Positions 15,429 through 23,143 of a stretch of 41,031 nt of DNA are shown here, piece by piece (the first letter of the stretch is position 1; every line of letters starts with the position of its first letter). Source of the DNA: Stenotrophomonas sepilia. Lineage in GTDB: Bacteria > Pseudomonadota > Gammaproteobacteria > Xanthomonadales > Xanthomonadaceae. The position numbers and the translations under genes were made by a program. The stretch lies in contig NZ_LXXZ01000034.1 of assembly GCF_003244875.1 (NCBI RefSeq), positions 1 to 41,031 on the forward strand, read 5' to 3'. The notes under the pieces are model-generated. The model was given only the letters and a program-made list of their open reading frames with translations, was not told the origin of the DNA and did not search any database.

Positions 15429-17246
15429 ATGGCGCTGGTTTTCAGTGACGACATCTGGGACCGCTGGCGGTTGCCGGCCTTGGCGCTGGCCGCCGCCGCG
15501 ATTATCGTGGTGCCGTGGTTGACCCTGCGTAAACTGCAGCAGGACAGCGAACAAGCGATGGCCTGGGTCAACCACACCCAGGCCGTGGGCGTGGCACTGC
15601 AGCAACTGCAGGCCGATGTGCGCGACGTTGAATCGGCCGCGTTGACCCTGTCCAAGGGCGTGGATGCCCCCGGCCTGCGCGAGCGCATGGCCCGCGCCGA
15701 TGAAATTCCCGGGCGCCTGGCCGAACTGGGCCGGATGACCCGCGACAATCCCGACCAGCTGATCCGCATCGGTCGGATCGAATCGATGCTGGAAGGCCGC
15801 ATGACACTCGCCCGCGAGCTGGCCAGGTCCGAGCCGAACAGCGACCAGCGCGAGCTGGTGCAGGACCTGAGTACGCGCTATCCCATCCGCGGGCTGGTGG
15901 AAGAACTGCAGGCCAGCGAGCAGAAGCTGCTGGCGCTGCGCGCCGAGCAGGCGGCGCGCCAACGCAAGCAGACCGAACTGGTGTCGTGGAGTTCGCTGGT
16001 GATCCAGCTGGCGCTGCTCGGCCTGGTGCTGTGGCTGCTGCAGCGGCAGATCGGCCGTCGCCTGCATGCGGAGCGGCAATCGCTGCGCTCGGCTGCACGT
16101 GCGGCGTCGGTGCTGCAGACCGTGCGCGAACCGATCGTGCTGCTCGACCGCGACCTGCGCGTGCAGCTGCACAATCCAGCATTCGCTGAGCTGTACGGCC
16201 TGCAGGACGAGCGTGCCGACGGCCTGCTGCTGGAAAACGTTGGCGACAATGCATGGCAGGACCCGGTGGTCCGGCAGCGCCTGGCCGACGTACTGTCGCG
16301 CGGTCGCGAACTGTGGGACTTCGAGCACGAGCAGCGCACCGCTGACGGCGTGGTGCGCTACATGCTGCTCAACGCGCGGCGCATGCCGCTGCCCGACAGC
16401 GATGACGAGGTAGTGCTGCTGACCATCAGCGACGTCACCATGCAGCGCGCAGTGCAGCTGCGCGTGGAAGAGCTGAACCGCCAGCTGGAAGGCAAGGTTG
16501 CGCAGGTATCCGAGGTCAACCGCGAGCTGGAGGCCTTCAGCTATTCGGTCTCGCATGACCTGCGTGCACCGCTGCGCCACGTGGCCGGATTCTCCGACAA
16601 GCTGTCGCGCCACCTCGGCGATCAGGCCGATGACAAGAGCCGCCACTATCTGGACGTGATTTCCAGTTCGGCCCGGCGCATGGCAGCGTTGATCGACGAC
16701 CTGCTGGTCTACTCGCGCCTTGGCCGTGCGGCGATGCGGCAGCAGGCGGTGGACATGCAGTCGCTGGTGGCCGACACCCGGGCCATGCTCGATTCCAACC
16801 TGCAGGCCGAGGCCGAGAACAGCGGCCATGTGCACCAGGTGGAGTGGAACATCGCGCCGCTGCCGATCGTGGTGGGCGACGAGAACATGATCCGCCAGGT
16901 CTGGCTCAACCTGCTCGGCAACGCAGTGAAGTACTCGGGCAACCGCGAGCCGGCGAAGATCCGCGTTGACTACCAGCAGCAGCCCGACGGCGGCCATCAG
17001 TTCACGGTCAGCGACAATGGTGCAGGCTTTGACATGGCCTACGCCGGCAAGCTGTTCGGTGTGTTCCAGCGCCTGCACAAGGCCAGCGACTATCCGGGGA
17101 CCGGCATCGGCCTGGCCAGCGTGCGCCGCGTGCTGACCCGCCATGGTGGCCGTATCTGGGCCGAGGCCGAACCGGACGTCGGCGCCACTTTCCACTTCTA
17201 CCTGCCTCCCGCGACCGACGCGGACAAACAAGGTCCCTCTGCATGA
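15429..17246 (+). CDS. Membrane sensor histidine kinase with PAS domain
   Basis: A 605-residue inner-membrane kinase. Two membrane helices (about 13-33 and 186-204) bracket a ~150-residue helical extracytoplasmic sensor resembling a CHASE3-type four-helix bundle. A PAS domain follows (about 220-345: VREPIVLLDRDLRVQLHNPAFAELYG), then a short coiled linker, the dimerisation domain with the phosphoacceptor His376 (SYSVSHDLRAPL), and an ATPase domain with N box (NLLGNAVKYS, Asn498), G1 (DNGAGFD), F box (FGVFQRLH) and G2 (GTGIGLA). The H-box type (SYSVSHDLRAPLR) is that of phytochrome-like kinases paired with Rcp1-type regulators, which fits the next gene. A GAGGA ribosome site precedes the ATG. 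The signal sensed is unknown. Confidence 0.92.
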   Translation: MALVFSDDIWDRWRLPALALAAAAIIVVPWLTLRKLQQDSEQAMAWVNHTQAVGVALQQLQADVRDVESAALTLSKGVDAPGLRERMARADEIPGRLAELGRMTRDNPDQLIRIGRIESMLEGRMTLARELARSEPNSDQRELVQDLSTRYPIRGLVEELQASEQKLLALRAEQAARQRKQTELVSWSSLVIQLALLGLVLWLLQRQIGRRLHAERQSLRSAARAASVLQTVREPIVLLDRDLRVQLHNPAFAELYGLQDERADGLLLENVGDNAWQDPVVRQRLADVLSRGRELWDFEHEQRTADGVVRYMLLNARRMPLPDSDDEVVLLTISDVTMQRAVQLRVEELNRQLEGKVAQVSEVNRELEAFSYSVSHDLRAPLRHVAGFSDKLSRHLGDQADDKSRHYLDVISSSARRMAALIDDLLVYSRLGRAAMRQQAVDMQSLVADTRAMLDSNLQAEAENSGHVHQVEWNIAPLPIVVGDENMIRQVWLNLLGNAVKYSGNREPAKIRVDYQQQPDGGHQFTVSDNGAGFDMAYAGKLFGVFQRLHKASDYPGTGIGLASVRRVLTRHGGRIWAEAEPDVGATFHFYLPPATDADKQGPSA

Positions 17247-17683
17247 CGACTCTGCGCACCATTCTTCTCGCCGAAGACAGCCCGGCGGACGCCGAAATGG
17301 CGATCGACGCCCTGGAAGAAGCGCGTCTGGCCAATCCCATCGTGCACGTCGAGGACGGCGTGGAAGTGATGGACTACCTGCTGCGTCGCGGTGCCTTCGC
17401 CAACCGCGAGGAAGGCTTGCCGGCGGTGCTGCTGCTGGACATCAAGATGCCGCGCATGGATGGCCTGGAAGTGCTGCGGCAGATCCGCGAGCACGAAGAA
17501 CTCAAGCGGCTGCCGGTGGTGATCCTGTCGTCCTCGCGCGAGGAAAGCGACCTGGCCCGCAGCTGGGACATGGGCGTGAACGCCTACGTGGTCAAGCCGG
17601 TGGACGTGGACCAGTTCTTCGGCGCAGTGCAGACCCTGGGCAAGTTCTGGGCGTTGATCAACCAGGCACCGGAACTCGAGTGA
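17243..17683 (+). CDS. Single-domain response regulator (Rcp1-like)
   Basis: A 146-residue receiver with no output domain. The acidic pocket Glu11-Asp12, phosphoacceptor Asp66 (LLLDIKMPRMDG), Ser in the ILSSS strand and Lys118 (VVKPVD) are all present. The variable 45-60 segment (LRRGAFANREEGLP) is typical of Rcp1-like regulators that partner phytochrome-type kinases. It overlaps the kinase stop (ATGA) and is followed 4 bp later by a hybrid kinase, so the three form an operon. With no output domain it probably acts by protein contact or as a phosphorelay intermediate. Confidence 0.93.
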   Translation: MTTLRTILLAEDSPADAEMAIDALEEARLANPIVHVEDGVEVMDYLLRRGAFANREEGLPAVLLLDIKMPRMDGLEVLRQIREHEELKRLPVVILSSSREESDLARSWDMGVNAYVVKPVDVDQFFGAVQTLGKFWALINQAPELE

Positions 17684-17687
17684 GCCC

Positions 17688-19199
17688 ATGCCCCTGACCG
17701 GTCCCGCCCTGGGGGCGCTGCGCATCCTGCTGGTGGAAGACTCACCGGAAGATGCCGAGCTGATGTCCGAACAGATGCTCGACGCGGGCCTGGAGGCCCG
17801 CTTCGAGCGTGTCGAGAGCGAGGCGGAACTGCGCCAGGCACTGGCGGTGTTCCAGCCGGACATCGTGCTGTCCGACCTGAGCATGCCGGGGTTCTCCGGT
17901 GACGACGCGCTGCGCATCGTGCGCGAGACCTCGCCGGAGGTGCCCTTCATCTTCGTCTCCGGCACGATGGGTGAGGAGAATGCGGTGGCGGCGCTGCAGA
18001 AGGGCGCCAACGACTACATCATCAAGCACCAGCCTGCGCGCCTGCCTTCGGCGGTCGCGCGTGCGATCCGCGATGCACGCAGTGCGGTCGAGCGCGCACG
18101 CGTGGAAACCGAACTGATGCGTGCGCAGCGGCTGGAAAGCCTGTCTCTGCTTGCCGCCGGGCTCAGCCACGACCTGCGCAACATCCTGCAGCCGTTGCTG
18201 ATCATGCCGGACCTGCTGAAGGCCCGCACCGAGGATCCGCAGCTGCACCACCTGGCCGACGTCATCGCCGAGTGTGGCCGCCGCGGCCATGAGATGGCCG
18301 AGTCGATGCTGTCGTTCGTGCGTGGTTCGCGCAAGCCGAGCGAGCGCATCGAGATCGATGGCCTGTTCGATGCGGTGGCGCTGCTGTTGCGCAGCAACGT
18401 GCCCGATGCCGTGCGCCTGGAACTGCAGGTGCTGGACGAAGGCCTGGTAGTCGACGCCAACTACACCGAACTGCAGCAGGTAATGCTGAACCTGGCGCTC
18501 AACGCGATCCAGGCGATGCCCAACGGTGGCCGCCTGAGCCTGACCGCCAGCCATGCCGGCCAGCGCGATGGCGTGGACTGGATGCAGATCTGCGTGTCCG
18601 ACGAAGGCATCGGCATGGATGCGGACACGCTGTCGCACCTGTTCAATCCGTTCTTCACCACCAAGGCCGATGGCACCGGCCTGGGCCTGATTTCCTGCAA
18701 GCGCATCGTCGAAGGCGCCGGCGGCAGCATCCATGTCAGCAGCCAACCAGGGCAGGGCACCTGCTTCGAGCTGCGCTTGCCGATGCACGAAGCCAGCGAC
18801 GGCAGCGAGCCGATCGAGCAGCTGGTGGCCCTGGGCAGTGGCCAGTCGATCCTGGTGGTCGACGGCGAAGCCACGCGCCTGTCGCTGCTCGGCAACGCGC
18901 TGTCCAGCCAGGGGTATCAGCTGCAGCTGGCCTCCGATGGCCCGGCGGCGCTGCGCTGGATGCAGCAGGAGGCGATGCCGGCGCTGGTGATTGCAGACGC
19001 CGGCTCAAAGCTGCTGCCGGCCAGCCAGCTGCTGGGCGAGATGGCTGCGATGGGCTATCGCGGCCCGGCGCTGGTGCTGGAGGACGCGGCGGTGGCGGTG
19101 CCTGCCGATGCCTTCCCGGCCGGCGTGGACGTCCATGTACTGCGCAAGCCGCTGCAGATGCAGCAGGTGTTCCGGGCAGTGGCCGAGGCGCTGGGCTGA
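17688..19199 (+). CDS. Hybrid response regulator/histidine kinase (receiver-kinase-receiver)
   Basis: A 503-residue cytosolic protein. The N-terminal receiver (about 11-130) has Glu17-Asp18, phosphoacceptor Asp63 (VLSDLSMPG) and Lys113. The kinase core follows: His161 (AAGLSHDLRNILQPLL), N box around Asn272, G1 (DEGIGMD) and G2 (GTGLGL). The C-terminal receiver (about 387-502) keeps Asp437 and Lys487 (LRKPLQ) but has a single acidic residue at the usual Asp-Asp pair (VVDGEATRL), so it may be impaired. No membrane segment is present, so input probably comes through the first receiver from the upstream kinase. It is the last gene of the operon, and no DNA-binding output is encoded. Confidence 0.9.
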   Translation: MPLTGPALGALRILLVEDSPEDAELMSEQMLDAGLEARFERVESEAELRQALAVFQPDIVLSDLSMPGFSGDDALRIVRETSPEVPFIFVSGTMGEENAVAALQKGANDYIIKHQPARLPSAVARAIRDARSAVERARVETELMRAQRLESLSLLAAGLSHDLRNILQPLLIMPDLLKARTEDPQLHHLADVIAECGRRGHEMAESMLSFVRGSRKPSERIEIDGLFDAVALLLRSNVPDAVRLELQVLDEGLVVDANYTELQQVMLNLALNAIQAMPNGGRLSLTASHAGQRDGVDWMQICVSDEGIGMDADTLSHLFNPFFTTKADGTGLGLISCKRIVEGAGGSIHVSSQPGQGTCFELRLPMHEASDGSEPIEQLVALGSGQSILVVDGEATRLSLLGNALSSQGYQLQLASDGPAALRWMQQEAMPALVIADAGSKLLPASQLLGEMAAMGYRGPALVLEDAAVAVPADAFPAGVDVHVLRKPLQMQQVFRAVAEALG

Positions 19200-19214
19200 T
19201 GCCGCTGGGGTTCT

Positions 19215-19283
19215 GTGGAGCCGAGCCTATGCTCGGCTGCTGTTCGCATTGACCTCGACAGCCGAGCATGGGCTCGGCTCTAC
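19215..19283. repeat. SMAG-type REP pair that contributes a stop codon
   Basis: A GTGG variant copy from 19215 (core AGCCGAGCCTATGCTCGGCT) faces a second copy ending CTAC at 19280-19283. The last CTA (19280-19282) is the TAG stop of the leftward Anbu gene. Confidence 0.75.
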
Positions 19284-20020
19284 AGGGCGGTTTCCCAGGG
19301 GAACCGCGGCAGCGCGTCCACCGCCTGTTCCAGCCGCCGCGACCAGTTCTGGTGGATGTCGGCATACAGCGTGGAATCCGCGCCCAGCCGCAGCTGCTGG
19401 CCGATGCGCAGTTCACCGTCGCGCAGCAGCGCCAGGTCGATCGGCAGGCCTACCGACAGGTTGGAACGGATGGTGGAGTCCAACGAGACGATCGCCGTGC
19501 GGGCAGCATCCTCCAGGCGCGTGGCGGGGCTGAGGATGCGGTCGAGGATCGGCTTGCCGTACTTGGATTCACCGATCTGCAGGTAGGGCGTCTCCGGCGA
19601 GGCGGCTATGGCGTTGCCGAGCGGGTAGATCATGTACAGCCCGGGCCGCTCGCCGGCGATCTGGCCGCCGAAGATCAGCGTGGCCTGGGTGTTGACCCCG
19701 TCATGGCCGTGTTCGCTGTGGCTGCTGTGCACCTGGCTGTCCACCAGCAGCTGCCCCACATACGCGGCGGCTTCGAACAGGTGGGTCATGTCGCGCAGGT
19801 TGGGCACGCGCCGCTCTGCGGCGTCGCGGCCCAGGCGCGACACCAGCAGCTGGGTGGTGGCCAGGTTGCCAGCCGCCATCAGCACGTAGGCTGCCTGGCC
19901 GGGATATTCGAACACGTGCAGCTTGCGATGCACGCGTACATCGTCCAGCGAGGCATTGGTCCGGGTGTCGGCAGCGAAGACCAGGCCCTCGTCCACCTCG
20001 ATTCCAACGCAATAGGTCAT
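19280..20020 (-). CDS. Anbu-type proteasome-like peptidase
   Basis: A 246-residue Ntn-hydrolase of the Anbu (ancestral beta subunit) branch of the proteasome/HslV family. The N-terminus MTYCVGIEVDEGLVFAADTR places Thr2 as the likely nucleophile after removal of Met, as in other Anbu proteins, with the family blocks RKLHVFEYPG, VLMAAGNLATTQ and GESKYGKPILDR. Characterised Anbu proteins form open helical or ring-like assemblies; their substrates are unclear. Elsewhere Anbu is usually clustered with a circularly permuted ATP-grasp protein, an alpha-E protein and a transglutaminase-like protein; none is in this window. The promoter region is the 89-bp gap shared with folK. The TAG stop lies inside a SMAG repeat. 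Confidence 0.88.
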   Translation of the reverse strand: MTYCVGIEVDEGLVFAADTRTNASLDDVRVHRKLHVFEYPGQAAYVLMAAGNLATTQLLVSRLGRDAAERRVPNLRDMTHLFEAAAYVGQLLVDSQVHSSHSEHGHDGVNTQATLIFGGQIAGERPGLYMIYPLGNAIAASPETPYLQIGESKYGKPILDRILSPATRLEDAARTAIVSLDSTIRSNLSVGLPIDLALLRDGELRIGQQLRLGADSTLYADIHQNWSRRLEQAVDALPRFPWETAL

Positions 20021-20109
20021 GTCGGTGCCCTATCATGTGCGTCCCGGATTGTAGGCAGGCCGCCGTGACGACGGCATGTCCACGCCCCCCTCGCTGCCAC
20101 CTGAACCGC

Positions 20110-20595
20110 ATGACGACCGTGCTCCTGAGCCTGGGCAGCAATGTCCAGCCCCGCCGCTACCTCCACGCCGCGGTGGCGGCCCTGCGCGAGCGCTTCGGCG
20201 CGCTGCAGGTCTCGCCTGCCTACCGTACCGCCGCGGTCGGCTTCGACGGCCCGGCCTTCCTCAACAACGCGGTGGCGATCGAGACGGACTTGCCGCTGCA
20301 GGAACTGGACGACTGGCTGCATGCGCTGGAAGACGCGCACGGCCGCGACCGTAGTGGGCCGCGCTTCTCCGACCGGACCCTGGATATCGACGTGGTGTTC
20401 TACGGCGACCTGGTGGTGGAAGGTCCCGGCCACCTGCGCATTCCCCGTCCCGAACTGAAGCATGCCTTCGTGCTGAAGCCGCTGGCCGACATCGCGCCCG
20501 ACTTCATCGATCCGGTCAGCGGGCTGGACCTGGCCACGCTGTGGCGCGCGCACGCGCAGTTTGGGGAGGCGTTCGAGGTGGTTGACCTGGATTGA
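20110..20595 (+). CDS. folK: 2-amino-4-hydroxy-6-hydroxymethyldihydropteridine pyrophosphokinase
   Basis: A 161-residue cytosolic enzyme that transfers pyrophosphate from ATP to 6-hydroxymethyl-7,8-dihydropterin in folate synthesis. Recognised by the N-terminal VLLSLGSN, the pterin-binding region FLNNAVAIET, and the signature GRDRSGPRFSDRTLDIDVVFYGD, whose two Asp bind magnesium, followed by IPRPELKHAFVLKPLADIAP. The ATG at 20110 is chosen by the family's usual start. An in-frame GTG at 20065 with a GGCAGG upstream would add 15 unconserved residues. It is divergent to Anbu and convergent with a pteridine reductase gene. Confidence 0.94.
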   Translation: MTTVLLSLGSNVQPRRYLHAAVAALRERFGALQVSPAYRTAAVGFDGPAFLNNAVAIETDLPLQELDDWLHALEDAHGRDRSGPRFSDRTLDIDVVFYGDLVVEGPGHLRIPRPELKHAFVLKPLADIAPDFIDPVSGLDLATLWRAHAQFGEAFEVVDLD

Positions 20596-20597
20596 TG

Positions 20598-20654
20598 GAG
20601 GTTGCCGGCAGCGGCCGGCATGACCGGTAGCGCCGGCCGCTGGCCGGCAACCTC
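20598..20654. repeat. SMAG-type REP pair
   Basis: GAGGTTGCCGGC-AGCGGCCGGC (20598-20619) faces GCCGGCCGCTGGCCGGCAACCTC (20632-20654), a near-perfect inverted repeat with one base missing in the left arm. An internal GTAG copy starts at 20627. It sits between the convergent folK and pteridine reductase stops and may act as a bidirectional 3'-end structure. Confidence 0.75.
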
Positions 20655-21392
20655 TCAGCTGACCGTGCGCCCGCCATCCACGCGCAGCGTGTGGCCGGTG
20701 ACGAAGCTGGCTTCGGCCACCAGCCAGTACACCGCTTCGGCGATCTCTTCGACCGTACCGATCCGCGCCAAAGGCGTGCGCGCCAGCAGGGCCTCGCGGG
20801 CGAAATCGTCCTTGCCCTGTTCCGGCCACAGGATCGCGCCGGGCGCCACCGCATTGACCCGCACCTTGGGCGCCAGCTCCAGCGCCAGCGAGCGGGTGGC
20901 CATCTCCAGCGCGGCCTTGGCCATGGTGTAGGCGATGTGGTCGCGCATCGGGTCGGTGCCGTGCAGGTCGGTCAGGTTGACGATGCAGCCCTGCTGGCGG
21001 CGCAGGTAGGGCGCGGCCGCCTGTGACAACAGCAGTGGCGCGCGCGCATTGACTGCATACAGCTCGTCCATCGCCTCGGCGGTGATCTGGCCGAGCGGGG
21101 TGGCATAGAAGTTGGAGGCGTTGTTGACCAGAGCGTCCAGGCGGCCGAAGTGGGTAACGGCCTGTTCCACCAGGTCGGGCAGGGCGTCGGCATCACGCAG
21201 GTCGGCCTGAAGGGCCAGCACGCTGCCGGGGCGCACGTTGTCGAAATCGAACGCGGCCTGCTGCAGTTCGGCGCTGGAGGTGTTGGCATGCAGTACCACC
21301 GACCAGCCACAGGCGTGGAACTGGCGGGCGATGGCCGCACCGATCCGGCGCGCGCTGCCGGTGATCAGGACCACGGGGTGGGTATCGCTCAT
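20655..21392 (-). CDS. Pteridine reductase (PTR1-like short-chain dehydrogenase)
   Basis: A 245-residue short-chain dehydrogenase. The cofactor motif TGSARRIG (11-18) has the Arg of the TGxxxRxG type found in pteridine reductases rather than the usual TGxxxGxG. The active site reads Asp142-Tyr155-Lys159, with Asp replacing the classical Ser; the spacing equals that of Leishmania PTR1 (Asp181, Tyr194, Lys198). Likely role: NADPH-dependent reduction of dihydropteridines, perhaps including dihydrofolate or dihydromonapterin as for FolM. Convergence with folK, a folate-pathway gene, supports a pterin substrate. The C-terminus (GHTLRVDGGRTVS) is typical of the fold. Confidence 0.9.
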   Translation of the reverse strand: MSDTHPVVLITGSARRIGAAIARQFHACGWSVVLHANTSSAELQQAAFDFDNVRPGSVLALQADLRDADALPDLVEQAVTHFGRLDALVNNASNFYATPLGQITAEAMDELYAVNARAPLLLSQAAAPYLRRQQGCIVNLTDLHGTDPMRDHIAYTMAKAALEMATRSLALELAPKVRVNAVAPGAILWPEQGKDDFAREALLARTPLARIGTVEEIAEAVYWLVAEASFVTGHTLRVDGGRTVS

Positions 21393-21451
21393 CGAGGGTC
21401 CTCCAAGGCTCGGCTATCCTGTGCACCATTGTCACCGCATTCGAAGACGCC

Positions 21452-22636
21452 ATGCAGCCCACCTTCCCCCTGCCCGAAGCCGATGCCCTGGCCCACAGCG
21501 ACCAGCTGGCGGCCGCCCTGCGCGCCGAAATCCTTGCGCAGGGCGGGGCGATGCCGTTCTCGCGCTTCATGGAGCTGTGCCTGTACACCCCAGGCTGGGG
21601 CTACTACAGCGCCGGCGCCAGCAAGTTCGGAGGCAGCGGCGACTTCACCACCGCACCCGAGCTCGGCAGCCTGTTCGCCGGCAGCGTGGCCAATGCGCTG
21701 GCGCCAGTGTTCGCCCAGCTGGGCGCGCAGGCCCGCATGCTGGAACTGGGCGGCGGTACCGGCGCCTTCGCCGAGGCCGTGCTGCTGCGCCTGGACGAAC
21801 TGGACGCGCTGCCATCGCGCTACGCCATCCTCGAACCCAGCGCCGACCTGCGCGAGCGCCAGCAGCAGCGCCTGCAGCAGAACCTGCCGGCCGAGTTGGC
21901 CGCGCGCGTGGGCTGGATCGACCGCCCGTTCGAGGAGGACTGGGAGGGCGTGGTGTTCGCCAACGAGGTGATCGACGCGCTGCCGACCCCGCGTTTCCTG
22001 ATCCGGGACGGCGAGGTCTATGAGGAAACCGTCGAGCTTGATGGCGAAGGCAACTTCATCCGTGGCGCGCAGCCGGCTGACATCCTGCTCAACGGTGCGG
22101 TGCGCCACATCGAGCGCTACCTGGAAAAGCCCTTTGCCGACGGTTACCGCTCCGAGGTGCTGCCGCAGCTGCCGTACTGGCTGCAGGCAGTGGCTGGCGG
22201 CCTGCAGCGTGGTGCGATGCTGTTTGTCGATTACGGCTACAGCCGCAGCGAGTTCTACCAGCACGACCGCGACGATGGCACGGTCCGCGCGTTCTACCGC
22301 CACCACGTGCATAACGACGTGCATCGTTGGCCCGGCCTGCAGGACATCACCGCGTCGGTGGATTTCACCGCGATGGCCGAGGCGGGCATGCACGGTGGTT
22401 TCGAATTGGCGGGGTACTGCAGCCAGGCCAGTTTCCTGCTCGGCAACGGCCTGGACCAGGTGCTGCTGCTGGCCGAAGAGCGTACGGATGAGGTCGGCCG
22501 CATCCAGCTGCGTGACCAGGTGAAGAAGCTGACCCTGCCGACCGAGATGGGCGAGCGCTTCCAGGCCATCGGCCTGCAGCGCGGCGTCGACTTCGAGCCG
22601 GCGTTCGAACTGGGCGACCTGAGCTGGCGCCTGTGA
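21452..22636 (+). CDS. SAM-dependent methyltransferase, MidA/NDUFAF7 family
   Basis: A 394-residue protein of the DUF185 family. The N-terminal block MPFSRFMELCLYTPGWGYYSAG...FGGSGDFTTAPELG is the family hallmark, followed by the SAM-binding motif MLELGGGTGAFAEAVL (about 103-118). Human NDUFAF7 dimethylates an Arg of a complex I subunit; bacterial members are inferred to be protein Arg methyltransferases but are little studied. A later block VFANEVIDALPTPRF is also conserved. It is the first gene of a two-gene unit: the next gene starts inside its stop codon. Confidence 0.9.
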   Translation: MQPTFPLPEADALAHSDQLAAALRAEILAQGGAMPFSRFMELCLYTPGWGYYSAGASKFGGSGDFTTAPELGSLFAGSVANALAPVFAQLGAQARMLELGGGTGAFAEAVLLRLDELDALPSRYAILEPSADLRERQQQRLQQNLPAELAARVGWIDRPFEEDWEGVVFANEVIDALPTPRFLIRDGEVYEETVELDGEGNFIRGAQPADILLNGAVRHIERYLEKPFADGYRSEVLPQLPYWLQAVAGGLQRGAMLFVDYGYSRSEFYQHDRDDGTVRAFYRHHVHNDVHRWPGLQDITASVDFTAMAEAGMHGGFELAGYCSQASFLLGNGLDQVLLLAEERTDEVGRIQLRDQVKKLTLPTEMGERFQAIGLQRGVDFEPAFELGDLSWRL

Positions 22637-23025
22637 GCAGTGCGTTGCCGCTGATCAAGCCGCTGCGGCGGCCGCGGCTGTGGACCGCGCTTTGGACATT
22701 GGCGGTGTTGCTGGTGATCGTGGTCTGCCTGATCCCACCACCGCCGATCCCGCTGCCGGAAAACAGCGACAAGGGCGAGCACTTCCTCGCCTACTTCCTC
22801 CTGGCCGGCAGCGCGGTGCAGCTGTTCCGGCCGGGGCGCCCGCTGCTGTGGGTGGGCGTGGGGCTGGTGCTGATGGGCGTCGGCATCGAGTTCGCGCAGG
22901 GTACGCTGACCAGCAACCGCACTGCTGACCCGATGGATGCGCTGGCCAACACGATCGGCGTGCTGGCCGGCATGGCCACGGCACTGACCCCGTTGCGCGA
23001 TCTGCTGATGCGCTGGCGGGGCTGA
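22633..23025 (+). CDS. VanZ-like family membrane protein
   Basis: A 130-residue inner-membrane protein with a GTG start overlapping the previous stop by 4 bp (GTGA). It has about four hydrophobic segments and the VanZ-like signature: an N-terminal helix ending in IPPPPIPLPENSDKGEHFLAYFLLAG, then GIEFAQGTL...RTADPMDALANTIGVLAG. The Lys-His-Phe and Asp-Asn residues are conserved in the family. The founding VanZ contributes to teicoplanin resistance in enterococci, but most members have no known function, and glycopeptide resistance should not be inferred. Confidence 0.85.
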   Translation: MSSALPLIKPLRRPRLWTALWTLAVLLVIVVCLIPPPPIPLPENSDKGEHFLAYFLLAGSAVQLFRPGRPLLWVGVGLVLMGVGIEFAQGTLTSNRTADPMDALANTIGVLAGMATALTPLRDLLMRWRG

Positions 23026-23032
23026 GGTTCCT

Positions 23033-23118
23033 GTAGAGCCGAGTCCGTGCTCGGCTCCCTCCCGAAAGGCAGCCGAGCATGGGCTCGGCTGTACAGTAGA
23101 TCCACGCCATGCGTGGAT
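23033..23118. repeat. SMAG-type REP cluster
   Basis: An inverted pair (GTAGAGCCGAGTCCGTGCTCGGCT from 23033; partner ending GTAC at 23094) is directly followed by a monomer GTAG-ATCCACGC-CAT-GCGTGGAT (23096-23118). It lies between the convergent VanZ-like and GH20 genes. The last monomer is the same subtype as the one at 13569-13591. Confidence 0.75.
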
Positions 23119-23143
23119 GGATTGCGCCAGGACAGGCTTGCGG

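Noticed and set aside
13791..17231. A 1146-codon open frame on the minus strand
   Set aside because: It runs antisense through the histidine kinase and BON-protein genes and crosses the oxidoreductase gene in another frame. The protein is low-complexity and unlike any family; the opposite-strand genes have intact motifs.
22633..23025. Glycopeptide (teicoplanin) resistance gene vanZ
   Set aside because: Only the broad VanZ-like membrane family is supported. There are no other van genes, and a Gram-negative host makes that function unlikely.
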